This document shows positions 6,873-14,421 of a DNA stretch of 16,343 bases, piece by piece. How positions within the stretch are numbered: the first letter of the stretch is position 1; the number at the start of each line of letters is the position of its first letter. The notes under the pieces were generated by a model, which did not search any database, was not told the DNA's origin, and saw only the letters and a list, made by a program, of their open reading frames with translations. The stretch is from the NCBI GenBank assembly GCA_031290815.1, contig JAISLO010000238.1, positions 1 to 16,343 of the forward strand. The letters run 5' to 3'. A program made the position numbers and the translations under genes. The DNA is from Synergistaceae bacterium (lineage in GTDB: Bacteria; Synergistota; Synergistia; Synergistales; Synergistaceae).

Positions 6873-8636
6873 ATGCGCGGTCTGCTCCTGGCCCTTCTGG
6901 CAAGGGTGGATACCGGATATCTCAGGATGGCGGCCGTGGTCCTGGCGATCGTCGTCGCGTGCGCCTTTATTCAAAAGGCTTTCAAGCGCGATCTCGAGAG
7001 CGATCAGTATTACTATCTGAGGGATATCTGCATGATCGCGTCGTGGGCGCTGTGCGGCATCTGGACGCAGAGCGTCCCGATGAAACTGACCATCACGGCC
7101 GGCGTGATCGCGGGGCTGATAGGATTCTGTCAGAAGGTCGTGAAGAACTGGGATCTCCGTCTCTGTTTTTTGGCTGTCGGTTTTGGCGTCGCCCTGCTGG
7201 GGCCGCGCATAACTTTCATAGGACAGCCAGACGGAGAGTTCTTCTACCTCTCGGGCCTCACGACCATAATGGTTCTAAGCACCCTGTGGATGGGTTTTTT
7301 CCCGATCCTCTTCCTGGAACTGGACGAGATACCCGGCATGGGGGGAGGGCTTCTCATAGTGAGCTGGACTCTCATGGTCGTGGTAACCGCCATGTCCTCG
7401 AAAGGGCCCTCGGATGCACTGGTGATGTCGCTCTGCGGGCTCGCCCTGATTCTGGTATTCTGGAGCCGGCACGTAAACGTGTATCGCAGGCTCGGCTCCC
7501 CCCTCTCCGCGATGTGGGGAACGCTTTTGGCGGGAACGTCGATGCTCGGTGCGAGCAAGGGGGTGGCGTTTGCCACCGTCATGATTCTTCCGCTCGGGCT
7601 CTTTGCCATACCCATATTGGAAACATCCCTTCGCGTACTCTCCGCCGCGTTTTCCCCCAAGCCGCTGGGCAACATGATGTTCTACAGAAAGCTCGTGCAG
7701 CGGGGAATGGATCATCCGTCCGCGGTGTTCATGGTATGCGGCGTGTGCGGCGTATGCGGGATTTCCATGGCGGCGCTCCAGATGAAACTGCTCGACCCTC
7801 TGTCGCTCTTTCTGACGATGATCTTTCTGGCGTCGGGCTTTTATGTCGCGGTCGCAAGCACCGGGGAGGCCGGCAGCAGATCGGCGGAGCGTCCTTCGCT
7901 GTGGGGGGTGACCGTTGACAACTTCTCCCTGGACTATGCGCTGGGCCGTGTGAACGGGTGGGTGTCCTCCGGCGGCGGACCGCGAACGGTAGTGACGGTC
8001 GACGCGCTGGCCGCGCTGCGAAGCAGGCGCGACAGAAGGTACAGCGACATCGTGAGCCGGGCGGGGCTGGTGCTGCCGGATGGGATAGGACTTATATGGG
8101 CGCTGCGCTTCCTCGGTTTCGTCGTCCAGGAGAGGATTCCGGGAGTGGATTTTGTCGATCACCTCTGCCGGCTGGCATCCGGCCAGGGGTGGCCGGTGTT
8201 TTTCTTCGGAGGACGTCCTGGCGTCGCCCAGAAGGCGTCGGAGAACCTTCGCTCCAAATATCCCGGCCTGGTGGTCGCCGGTTGCAGGAGCGGGTTCTTC
8301 AAATCGTCCGAGAGCCCCGAGATATGCAAAGAGATAAGGGAGTCGGGTGCGAGGATAGTGTTCGTCGCCCTTGGGGTTCCGAAACAGGAGTATTGGATGC
8401 ATGACAACCTGGCCGGCATCGGCGGCGTGGTCGGCATAGGGGTAGGCGGCAGCTTCGACGTGATATCAGGCGTTCTGAAGCGCGCCCCGCTGAGCTGGAG
8501 AAACATGCATCTCGAGTGGCTGTACAGGACACTTCAGGAGCCGGCGCGATGGAAAAGGGTTGCGAAGCTGCCCCTCTTCGTCCTGCTGGTCTTCCTGAAA
8601 AAAATACATCTCGATACATGGCGGCGGGCTGTGTGA
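6873..8636 (+). CDS. Degenerate WecA/MraY-like membrane domain fused to a WecG/TagA/CpsF glycosyltransferase
   Basis: The C-terminal part (about 343-587) is a WecG/TagA/CpsF (GT26) glycosyltransferase, which adds a sugar such as N-acetylmannosamine(uronate) to an undecaprenyl-diphosphate-linked acceptor. Visible motifs are VLPDGIGLIWA (D403, aligned with the TagA catalytic Asp), RIPGVDFVDHLC, FFFGGRPGVAQ, FVALGVPKQEYW and the basic tail LSWRNMHLEWLYRTLQEPARW, followed by a hydrophobic stretch. The first ~325 residues are membrane-spanning, with about nine or ten hydrophobic segments. They resemble the polyprenyl-phosphate sugar-1-phosphate transferase fold (IPILETSLRVL and GMDHPSAV echo WecA's PILDT and GLSH-QAV). 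Most catalytic residues are gone: one Asp of the DGLDG site survives (D151), and the MGDSGS Asp and the His cluster are replaced. It starts one nt after serS with little ribosome-site signal, so translation may depend on coupling. The sugar and polymer are unknown. Confidence 0.85.
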   Translation: MRGLLLALLARVDTGYLRMAAVVLAIVVACAFIQKAFKRDLESDQYYYLRDICMIASWALCGIWTQSVPMKLTITAGVIAGLIGFCQKVVKNWDLRLCFLAVGFGVALLGPRITFIGQPDGEFFYLSGLTTIMVLSTLWMGFFPILFLELDEIPGMGGGLLIVSWTLMVVVTAMSSKGPSDALVMSLCGLALILVFWSRHVNVYRRLGSPLSAMWGTLLAGTSMLGASKGVAFATVMILPLGLFAIPILETSLRVLSAAFSPKPLGNMMFYRKLVQRGMDHPSAVFMVCGVCGVCGISMAALQMKLLDPLSLFLTMIFLASGFYVAVASTGEAGSRSAERPSLWGVTVDNFSLDYALGRVNGWVSSGGGPRTVVTVDALAALRSRRDRRYSDIVSRAGLVLPDGIGLIWALRFLGFVVQERIPGVDFVDHLCRLASGQGWPVFFFGGRPGVAQKASENLRSKYPGLVVAGCRSGFFKSSESPEICKEIRESGARIVFVALGVPKQEYWMHDNLAGIGGVVGIGVGGSFDVISGVLKRAPLSWRNMHLEWLYRTLQEPARWKRVAKLPLFVLLVFLKKIHLDTWRRAV

Positions 8637-8708
8637 CGCCGCAGCGCAGGGGATTTCAGCGGCAGTGTTCCGGTATTACTACAACATAGTGGGAGGAAAC
8701 GATCAGGC

Positions 8709-9017
8709 ATGAAGATGGATAAGATGTTGAAACAGGTTCAAAAGATGCAGGCGCAGGTGTCACTGATGCAGGAGGAACTGGCGAACGAAATCGTGGAGGC
8801 GACGAGCGGGGGAGGGATGGTCAAAGCCCGGGCCAACGGACACGGCGATATCGTATCCGTGTCGATATCCAAGGATGTCGTGGATCCCGAGGATGTCGAG
8901 ATGCTGGAGGACCTCGTCCTCTCGGCCGTAAAGGAGGCCCTGCGCCTCGGTCATGAGGTCGCCGAGAAGCGTATGGGCAGCATCACCGGCGGCATGAGTA
9001 TTCCTGGGCTGTTTTGA
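8709..9017 (+). CDS. ebfC: YbaB/EbfC family nucleoid-associated protein
   Basis: It is a small DNA-binding protein of the YbaB/EbfC family, which forms dimers shaped like tweezers and is usually encoded beside recR. At 102 residues it is normal. An N-terminal helix rich in Gln, Met and Lys (MLKQVQKMQAQVSLMQEEL) is followed by the conserved strand region GGGMVKARANGHGDIVSVSI and the helix DPEDVEMLEDLVLSAVKEAL. GGAGG lies about 12 nt before the ATG, which is rather far. A second in-frame ATG at 8715 is even further away, so the first is kept. It overlaps recR by 4 nt. The common upstream partner dnaX is absent; the glycosyltransferase gene lies there instead, 72 nt away. Confidence 0.93.
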   Translation: MKMDKMLKQVQKMQAQVSLMQEELANEIVEATSGGGMVKARANGHGDIVSVSISKDVVDPEDVEMLEDLVLSAVKEALRLGHEVAEKRMGSITGGMSIPGLF

Positions 9018-9628
9018 GCCTTCCGGGTTCTTTCGACGAGTTGACTGGGCTTCTGGGCCGCTTCCCCGGAGTCGGCCAGAAGACCGCGAGGCGGATGGTC
9101 TTCTTCCTGCTTAGCTCGGATCCAGCATGGGTGAGCGCCCTGGCGGAGTCGATCTCGAATCTGCGCGAGAGGGTGCGGTCCTGCAGCGAGTGCGGAAACA
9201 TATCCACCGGAGATCTGTGCGGCGTATGTATGGATCAGTCGAGGGACAGGAAGAGCATATGCGTCGTGGAGAGTCAGGAGGACTGCGTCGCCATGGAGCA
9301 GTCGGGAGTTTTCGGCGGGTGTTATCATGTCCTGGGGGGCAGGTGTTCCCCCCTCGAGGATGAAGATGTGCCGGCCGAGAGCCTCGACCGCTTGCGGAGG
9401 CGGATAGTGGAGTACGGGACGACCGAGGTGATACTTGCCTTAAACCCCAGGATAGAGGGCGATATGACTGCCTTTTTGCTTCAGGATTCACTGAAAGAAC
9501 TGGCTGTCAAGATAACTCGTCTCTCCTACGGATTGCCTGTCGGCGGCAGTATCGGCTATGCTGACAGGGTAACGCTCCACATTGCTCTGGAATCGAGGAG
9601 GGAAATGGAAAAGGAGGAGGGTGATTGA
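9014..9628 (+). CDS. recR: Recombination mediator protein RecR
   Basis: It acts with RecF/RecO to load RecA at single-strand gaps. The 204 residues match the family. In order: the helix-hairpin-helix LLGRFPGVGQKTARR, a four-Cys zinc finger (CSECGNISTGDLCGVC), a Toprim domain with ICVVESQEDCVAMEQSG and the LGGRCSPLEDE loop, and the C-terminal YGLPVGGSIGYADRVTL motif. The Toprim core usually reads NPTVEGEATA; here it is NPRIEGDMTA, a mild change that keeps the acidic position. The TTG start shares bases with the ebfC TGA (TTGA), so coupling is likely; the family's N-terminal length supports this start. Confidence 0.95.
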   Translation: MSLPGSFDELTGLLGRFPGVGQKTARRMVFFLLSSDPAWVSALAESISNLRERVRSCSECGNISTGDLCGVCMDQSRDRKSICVVESQEDCVAMEQSGVFGGCYHVLGGRCSPLEDEDVPAESLDRLRRRIVEYGTTEVILALNPRIEGDMTAFLLQDSLKELAVKITRLSYGLPVGGSIGYADRVTLHIALESRREMEKEEGD

Positions 9629-9634
9629 CTCGTA

Positions 9635-9663
9635 TTTAAGCTGTTCGGACGAACCGCTATATT
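9635..9663 (+). promoter_or_regulatory. Weak candidate promoter before the PIN/TRAM gene
   Basis: TATATT at 9658-9663 is a reasonable -10, but the matching -35 position (TTTAAG at 9635-9640, 17-bp spacer) matches only three of six bases. The 72-nt gap after recR and the new ribosome site downstream make a fresh start of transcription plausible here. Confidence 0.3.
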
Positions 9664-9700
9664 AGATCAGATTTTCCGGCAAAATGCAGGAGTCTGAAAA

Positions 9701-10912
9701 ATGCAGGTTATCTACAATACTCAGAGGAAGGGAGATGATAAAGTGCCTGAAACCGGAATATATGGAATCATGAAGATTGCGCTTCGAATCATACTGACGC
9801 TTGTCTGCGGAGTTGCCGGCTATCAACTGTCGTTGTTGATACTTCAGCTCAAGCTCAAGTGGGTGACGGAACTCGCCCACCCAAATGTCTGGATGGCTTT
9901 TTCCATACTGTTGTTTGCTCTGTGCGGAAACCTGTTGACTCCGCTGATATGGTGGGCTCTCAAGAAGACAGGCGCTCTTTTCGAAAACATGCTGCAGGAC
10001 GTGAGCATTCCCGATATCTCGGTTGCCTTGATGGGGTTGATACTGAGCCTTCTGCTCGCCAATCTCTTCGCGATACCGCTCATAGGAATTCCGGGAATCG
10101 GTTTCTACATAGCCATAGCCCTCAACATATTGTTCGCCTTCGTGGGAATGCGGGCATTTTTGAAGCGGAGGGACGACATATGGGCGTTTGCGCTTGGACT
10201 GGTGGGCTTGAGCAGCCGCTTTCAGCTGAAAAAAAAGGATAAAAGCCCTGTCTCCGGCCACGGTGAGGGCGTTGCGGATGTCGAGGCGGCCGCGTATGGA
10301 CATCGTTCCGATGCGAGCAAAAAAGTGCTGGACACGAGCGCGCTCATCGACGGCAGGATTCTCGACATCGCGATGACCGGCTTCCTGGAGGGGACATTGA
10401 TATTACCCAGGTTTGTTCTGACCGAACTCCAGGGCGTAGCGGACTCCTCCGAGCCGGCGCGGCGCGCGAGGGGCAGAAAGGGCCTCACGGTTGTGTCGGA
10501 GCTCCAGGGGATCGATAATATGAGGGTCAGCATCGAGGATTTCAGCATGAAGGAGCTCAGAAGGGACAAGGTCGACGAGGCGCTCGTCGAACTGTGCAAG
10601 AAGCTCGGAGCGAAGATCATCACCACTGACTACAACCTAAACCAGATATCGAGGATCGAGGGCATTCCCGTTTTGAACGTGAACGAGCTCGCCAACTCCC
10701 TGAAACCCCAGTTCCTGCCGGGAGAAATCGTCAGGATCGACGTGATCCGCCCCGGAAAGGAGCGCGGCCAGGGTATAGGCTACCTGGAGGACGGTACCAT
10801 GCTCGTGGTCGAGGACGGATCGGGAGCGATAGGGGATACGGTGGACGTCGTCATTACGTCCATGCTTCAGACAGCAGCCGGCAGGATGGTGTTCGGCAAG
10901 CTCAAGAGATGA
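9701..10912 (+). CDS. Membrane-anchored PIN/TRAM domain protein (YacL type)
   Basis: This is a putative ribonuclease of the PIN/TRAM family (B. subtilis YacL type). Residues ~25-170 hold about four hydrophobic segments. The PIN nuclease domain starts at about 207 (KKVLDTSALIDGRI), with acidic residues D211, E242, D292 and D310 in the expected order (LTELQGVADSS, VDEALVELC, ITTDYNLN). A TRAM-like RNA-binding domain ends the protein (about 336-400: GEIVRIDVIRPGKERGQGIGYL). All catalytic acids are present. The start is uncertain: ATG 9701 has AGGAG 8 nt upstream, and GTG 9743 has GGAAGGGAG 8 nt upstream. The conserved part only begins near residue 24. The substrate is not known. It overlaps ispDF by 4 nt (ATGA). 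The order PIN/TRAM-ispD-ispF-gltX resembles the yacL-ispD-ispF-gltX order known from Firmicutes. Confidence 0.88.
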   Translation: MQVIYNTQRKGDDKVPETGIYGIMKIALRIILTLVCGVAGYQLSLLILQLKLKWVTELAHPNVWMAFSILLFALCGNLLTPLIWWALKKTGALFENMLQDVSIPDISVALMGLILSLLLANLFAIPLIGIPGIGFYIAIALNILFAFVGMRAFLKRRDDIWAFALGLVGLSSRFQLKKKDKSPVSGHGEGVADVEAAAYGHRSDASKKVLDTSALIDGRILDIAMTGFLEGTLILPRFVLTELQGVADSSEPARRARGRKGLTVVSELQGIDNMRVSIEDFSMKELRRDKVDEALVELCKKLGAKIITTDYNLNQISRIEGIPVLNVNELANSLKPQFLPGEIVRIDVIRPGKERGQGIGYLEDGTMLVVEDGSGAIGDTVDVVITSMLQTAAGRMVFGKLKR

Positions 10913-12069
10913 GCGCATCCAATGGGACCTGGTCGTTCATACTCGTCGCCGCCGGCGCCGGGACCAGGATGGGGGGTGTCCCCAAACAATTCCGGATGCT
11001 CGGCGGCCGGCCCATGTGGGCTTGGTCCGCCGGCGTGGCCGCGGAGCTCAGCGCGAGAGGAAGAATAGATGAGCTGATTGTCGTAATTCCAAGCGGCTGG
11101 GAGGAAACGTTCGGCTCGTTTCGTCCTGACTGTCCCATGTCCGTCACGATAGGTGGGAGCACCAGGTCGGAGTCGGTGAGGAACGGGCTTGCAATGGCGA
11201 GCTCAGATTTTGTGCTTATCCATGATGCGGCCAGGCCGTTCCTTGACACCGACATGTGCGAGGCCCTGATGGACTCGACGACCGAACTGCGCGGGGCCGT
11301 GCCCCTTTTAAGTTCCGTCGATTCCCTCAAGATGATTGAAGGGGACGTCATACGATCGATTCCGAGGGACATCATAAGGAGGACGCAAACCCCTCAGGCA
11401 TTCCCCAGGGAGTCCATCGCCAAAGTTCTCGAAGCCTCGCCCGGAGGTTCTACGGATGAGGCGTCTTTGTGGCTTGAGATGTCCGGAGATCTCGCGCGTG
11501 TGGATGGCTCGGAGAAAAATTTCAAGGTTACCACCGAGTTCGACTGGCTCGTCGCAACGTCCCTAGTGAATGGGTCGAGAGAGATACGCGTCGGAATCGG
11601 CTATGACGTTCACGAGCTGACGCCTGGGCGCAGGCTCGTTCTGGGGGGAGTCGAAATCCCGTCTGAGCTTGGACTGCTTGGTCATTCGGACGCCGATATA
11701 ATATGTCATGCCGTATCTGACGCGCTGCTCGGGGCCGCCGGGGAAGGGGACATCGGAACACTGTTCCCGGCGTCCGACGAGTCTTATCGAAACGCCGACA
11801 GCACGGCGCTCCTGACCGAGGTACTCGGGCTGATAACAAAAGAACGCTGGCGAGTATCGTGGATCGACGTTGTTTTGATCGCCCAAGTTCCCAAATTAGC
11901 AGGGTATATACCCGCTATTATTGGTAACTTACAAAAACTCTTTACTGATTCGGCATTTTACGTTAAACTTAGCGTCAAGGTAAAATCAGGTGAGTTCGTT
12001 GGCAGCGTCGGGAGGGCCGAGTGCATGGCCTGTCACGCGGTGGCCACGTTGGAACGCTTCACCTTATAG
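10909..12069 (+). CDS. ispDF: Bifunctional IspD/IspF enzyme of the MEP pathway
   Basis: It combines 2-C-methyl-D-erythritol 4-phosphate cytidylyltransferase (IspD, about 1-220) and 2,4-cyclodiphosphate synthase (IspF, about 226-386), steps three and five of isoprenoid precursor synthesis. IspD shows ILVAAGAGTRMGGVPKQF (the nucleotide loop), GGSTRSESVRNGL, IHDAARPF and RRTQTPQAF. IspF shows GIGYDVHEL (D233 and H235, zinc ligands), LLGHSDADIICHA (H267), GDIGTLFPASD and GRAECMACHAVATL. The usual KATTTE near the end is replaced by KVKSGE, which keeps the Glu. Fusions of this kind are known in other bacteria. The ATG overlaps the preceding stop (ATGA). The last third changes composition: about 11875-11995 is clearly AT-richer than its surroundings. 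Confidence 0.95.
   Translation: MSASNGTWSFILVAAGAGTRMGGVPKQFRMLGGRPMWAWSAGVAAELSARGRIDELIVVIPSGWEETFGSFRPDCPMSVTIGGSTRSESVRNGLAMASSDFVLIHDAARPFLDTDMCEALMDSTTELRGAVPLLSSVDSLKMIEGDVIRSIPRDIIRRTQTPQAFPRESIAKVLEASPGGSTDEASLWLEMSGDLARVDGSEKNFKVTTEFDWLVATSLVNGSREIRVGIGYDVHELTPGRRLVLGGVEIPSELGLLGHSDADIICHAVSDALLGAAGEGDIGTLFPASDESYRNADSTALLTEVLGLITKERWRVSWIDVVLIAQVPKLAGYIPAIIGNLQKLFTDSAFYVKLSVKVKSGEFVGSVGRAECMACHAVATLERFTL
11897..11917. repeat. Perfect 12-bp palindrome with extended arms inside ispDF
   Basis: GGGTATATACCC at 11902-11913 is a perfect palindrome. TAGC at 11897-11900 and GCTA at 11914-11917 extend the pairing after a single bulged A at 11901. It lies in the AT-rich part of the IspF domain. 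It may be an operator-like site, a hairpin, or chance within codons for Ala-Gly-Tyr-Ile-Pro-Ala. Confidence 0.4.
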
Positions 12070-12122
12070 AACACGCGGCTGAGTTTCTCAGGCGTCTCGC
12101 GCTGGCCGGAGCGCACCGAGAT

Positions 12123-12151
12123 TTCAGAGCGGGCGCGGCGGTTGGTTTAAT
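12123..12151 (+). promoter_or_regulatory. Candidate promoter before the RlpA-like gene
   Basis: TTCAGA (12123-12128, 4 of 6 consensus bases) and TTTAAT (12146-12151, 5 of 6) are separated by 17 bp, in the 118-nt gap between ispDF and the RlpA-like gene. Just downstream, CGCGC/GCGCG (12156-12160 and 12165-12169) forms a short hairpin ahead of the ribosome site GGGAG at 12176-12180. Confidence 0.4.
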
Positions 12152-12187
12152 GTTTCGCGCTATGGCGCGTAAGTTGGGAGTGTGAGA

Positions 12188-12937
12188 ATGCAGTACAGTC
12201 TGTTGAGAAGAATAGCGTCAGTTTTTTTGTCGGCAGCGATTGTGTTTATCGCCGCAAGTGCTGTCCTGGCCGGTCCCTCCGGTGTCGCTATGAACGGCGG
12301 CTATGCGGAGTGGAAGATAGGCGGCATCCTTATCTGGAAGTTTCCGGCGAAATATTCCGTTGAGGCCACTACTGTGTCGGAGCGCTTCAACAAGGTCTAC
12401 TCCAAAGGATTCGCGCTGACGGATTTAAACGTATTCAAGGTTGACGATTTTTGGTCGCTGCGGATCGGAGACAACGTTATAGTCTCGGCGCTTCCCCGTT
12501 ATGGCGGCAGCGTCAAGATGAACTCCCACCTGCTGGGGCTGACAATATTGTCGAGGGTATATGAAGCGGTTGGGCAGCTTCACGCCCACAAACTGACTCA
12601 AAATTACAAGATAGGCGGAGGATTTGAAGTCGACTCTATGATCTCATGGTACGGCGGAAAGATGATAGGCAGGAAGTTCGCCAACGGCGAACGATTCACG
12701 GAGAGCCATCTGTCTGCGGCCGCGAAGAACCTTCCGTTCGGCACTCTAGTCAAGATAACTAGCGCGGCCAGCGGAAAATCGGTGGTTGTCAGAATAACCG
12801 ACCGCTTTGCGGAACACAAGAACAGGCTTCTCGACATTTCCCAGGCCGCGGCCGAATTGCTTGGCATAAAGAGTATGGGCGTCGCCAAGGTCATGGTAAA
12901 CGTCATTGGAAGAGTTGATAAAGTTGGAGGAAGATAG
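12188..12937 (+). CDS. Secreted RlpA-like double-psi beta-barrel protein
   Basis: An N-terminal signal peptide is clear: basic LLRR, hydrophobic core at about 9-27, cleavage likely after AVLA (residue 28). No lipobox Cys is seen, so it should be soluble or wall-bound rather than a lipoprotein. Residues ~150-240 form an RlpA-type barrel: SWYGGKMIGRKFANGERF, LPFGTLVKIT, VVVRITDRF and LLDISQAAAELLGI. RlpA proteins bind or cleave glycan strands lacking stem peptides. E168 and D205 match conserved positions. The His of the usual AAHK is Ala here (A179 in AAAK), and the DRGPF loop is changed to DRFAEHKN. There is no SPOR domain. Residues ~35-140 are a separate region I do not recognise with confidence. 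The ATG at 12188 is 7 nt after GGGAG; a GTG at 12182 is too close. Catalysis is doubtful; a binding or structural role is possible. Confidence 0.82.
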   Translation: MQYSLLRRIASVFLSAAIVFIAASAVLAGPSGVAMNGGYAEWKIGGILIWKFPAKYSVEATTVSERFNKVYSKGFALTDLNVFKVDDFWSLRIGDNVIVSALPRYGGSVKMNSHLLGLTILSRVYEAVGQLHAHKLTQNYKIGGGFEVDSMISWYGGKMIGRKFANGERFTESHLSAAAKNLPFGTLVKITSAASGKSVVVRITDRFAEHKNRLLDISQAAAELLGIKSMGVAKVMVNVIGRVDKVGGR

Positions 12938-14315
12938 CGGCGTAACTACGAGATTCGCCCCGTCTCCGACTGGGGCGCTTCATATAGGAGGGGCGAGGAC
13001 GGCCCTCTTTAACTTTATGTGGGCAAGGCGCTGCAACGGCCGCTTTCTGCTTCGCTTCGAGGATACGGACACTGCGAGGTCCAGCGCCGAGTACGAGGAT
13101 TCGATCCTGGAGGATCTGAGATGGCTCGGCATGGAGCCGGACGGTGAGATTACGAAACAGACGTCGAATTCTCTGAGGCACAGGCAGGTCCTCGCCGCTT
13201 TGAGGGAATCTGGATCAGCATATCCGTGTTTTTGCGCAGGGCGCGGCAAAGATGACAGATCAGGCATCTTGCCGCGTTGCGTTTGCGGACGCCTGCCGGG
13301 TGACGAGGCGGATGCCAGGGCGGATTCCGGCGAGCCTCACTGTTGGCGTTTCAGGGTGAGGGACGATCTCGGGGAGTTTCGATTTTCGGATAGGCTCAGG
13401 GGCACGATAGAGACGCCGGCGGCTTCTCTGGACGATTTCGTCCTGACTCGTGGCGACGGGACCAGCACATATATCTTTGCGGTGGTCGTAGACGATCACG
13501 ACTCGTCCGTAACACACGTCATAAGAGGGGAGGAACACATCCCCAACACCCCCAAGCAGGAGATGATATACAGGGCGCTCGGCTGGCGGGTTCCGCATTG
13601 GGTGCATATACCGATGGTGCTTGACGCCGGGAGGCACAAGCTCAGCAAGAGGTCGGGCGCGATATCCATCTCCTCATACAGGAGCGAGGGCTGGCTGCCC
13701 GATGCGGTTGTATCCTACATCGCTACTCTGAGCTGGTCGGGTGCTCCGGCGGACGTGCTGCTCAGCCCGGCCGAGATGTCCCGCACCTTTCACCTCGACT
13801 CTGTGGCGCTCACGCCGCCGATTCACGATCCTCTCAGGATGAGGCACTTCGGAAGGCTGTCGCTTGCCGGACTGCCGGCTTCGGATCTGTTGAAGAGGAC
13901 CTGGAACGCTTTTCCCGTGCGGCGGCCCGATTCCGATAACCATATCGAAAATGACAGGATCTCCCTCATAAAAGAACTCGTCCCGTCATGCGCGACGCTC
14001 GACGAGCTGGAGGAGGCCGTCTCATCCTCCTTCGCCGCGCCCGGAACCGTTCCGCCGGATGTCTCAGGAACTGCCTGGGCCGCGGCATTGAGGGACCGGC
14101 TGATGGACATCGGCCGCGATGACTGGACATCGGAAGGCATAGGAAGATCGATCAAGGAGTTTCAGAGAGAACGCGGACTCAAGGGCAGGGAGCTTTATCA
14201 CACGCTGCGCCTGCTCATCACCGGCAGGGAGTCCGGAGCGCCGCTTGTCCTGATACTCTCCTGTCTTGGAAGAGAGGGGACAATGGGCAGGCTGGAGACC
14301 GTCCCAAACTTGTGA
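12924..14315 (+). CDS. gltX: Glutamyl-tRNA synthetase
   Basis: It is a class I aminoacyl-tRNA synthetase charging tRNA-Glu (and tRNA-Gln if a GatCAB route is used). Signatures from the chosen start: RFAPSPTGALHIGG (HIGH-like at 20-23), RFEDTDTAR, a CxC-x14-CxC cluster (C102, C104, C119, C121) in the zinc-motif region, GTSTYIFAVVVDDHD, THVIRGEEH and the KMSKS-like KLSKR at 239-243. The C-terminal helical anticodon-binding region follows, somewhat diverged. At 463 residues it is slightly short of the typical 470-490. The start is unclear: the frame is open from TTG 12906, but GGAAGAG (12908-12914) suits TTG 12924 with a 9-nt spacer. Either choice overlaps the 3' end of the RlpA-like gene, so coupled translation is likely. 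No terminator is evident after it. Confidence 0.93.
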   Translation: MEEDSGVTTRFAPSPTGALHIGGARTALFNFMWARRCNGRFLLRFEDTDTARSSAEYEDSILEDLRWLGMEPDGEITKQTSNSLRHRQVLAALRESGSAYPCFCAGRGKDDRSGILPRCVCGRLPGDEADARADSGEPHCWRFRVRDDLGEFRFSDRLRGTIETPAASLDDFVLTRGDGTSTYIFAVVVDDHDSSVTHVIRGEEHIPNTPKQEMIYRALGWRVPHWVHIPMVLDAGRHKLSKRSGAISISSYRSEGWLPDAVVSYIATLSWSGAPADVLLSPAEMSRTFHLDSVALTPPIHDPLRMRHFGRLSLAGLPASDLLKRTWNAFPVRRPDSDNHIENDRISLIKELVPSCATLDELEEAVSSSFAAPGTVPPDVSGTAWAAALRDRLMDIGRDDWTSEGIGRSIKEFQRERGLKGRELYHTLRLLITGRESGAPLVLILSCLGREGTMGRLETVPNL

Positions 14316-14421
14316 ACGGTCCTGTCGATATCAAGTGAGAGCTTATCAAAAATCAAAAAAGAACGCGGCGTTTCGTTGATGATCCGGCTTTATTAATGAT
14401 GATAAAAAAGGGGAGAACGCA
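14316..14421 (+). promoter_or_regulatory. guaB leader region, promoter not resolved
   Basis: This 106-nt gap is AT-richer than its surroundings and probably holds the guaB promoter. A TTGATG (14376-14381) and TATTAAT (14391-14397) are present, but not at normal spacing, so I cannot assign the boxes. AAGGGGAG at 14408-14415 is a strong ribosome site 6 nt before the GTG start. I see no riboswitch-like structure. Confidence 0.35.

Noticed and set aside
7275..8402. Long open frame (375 codons) antisense to the glycosyltransferase gene
   Set aside because: It mirrors a strongly supported gene, is low-complexity and rich in Arg, His, Pro and Gly as expected for a GC-rich antisense shadow, and shows no family motif.
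12078..12095. CTGAG-TTT-CTCAG hairpin after ispDF as a terminator
   Set aside because: The stem is only 5 bp with a 3-nt loop and no T tract follows.
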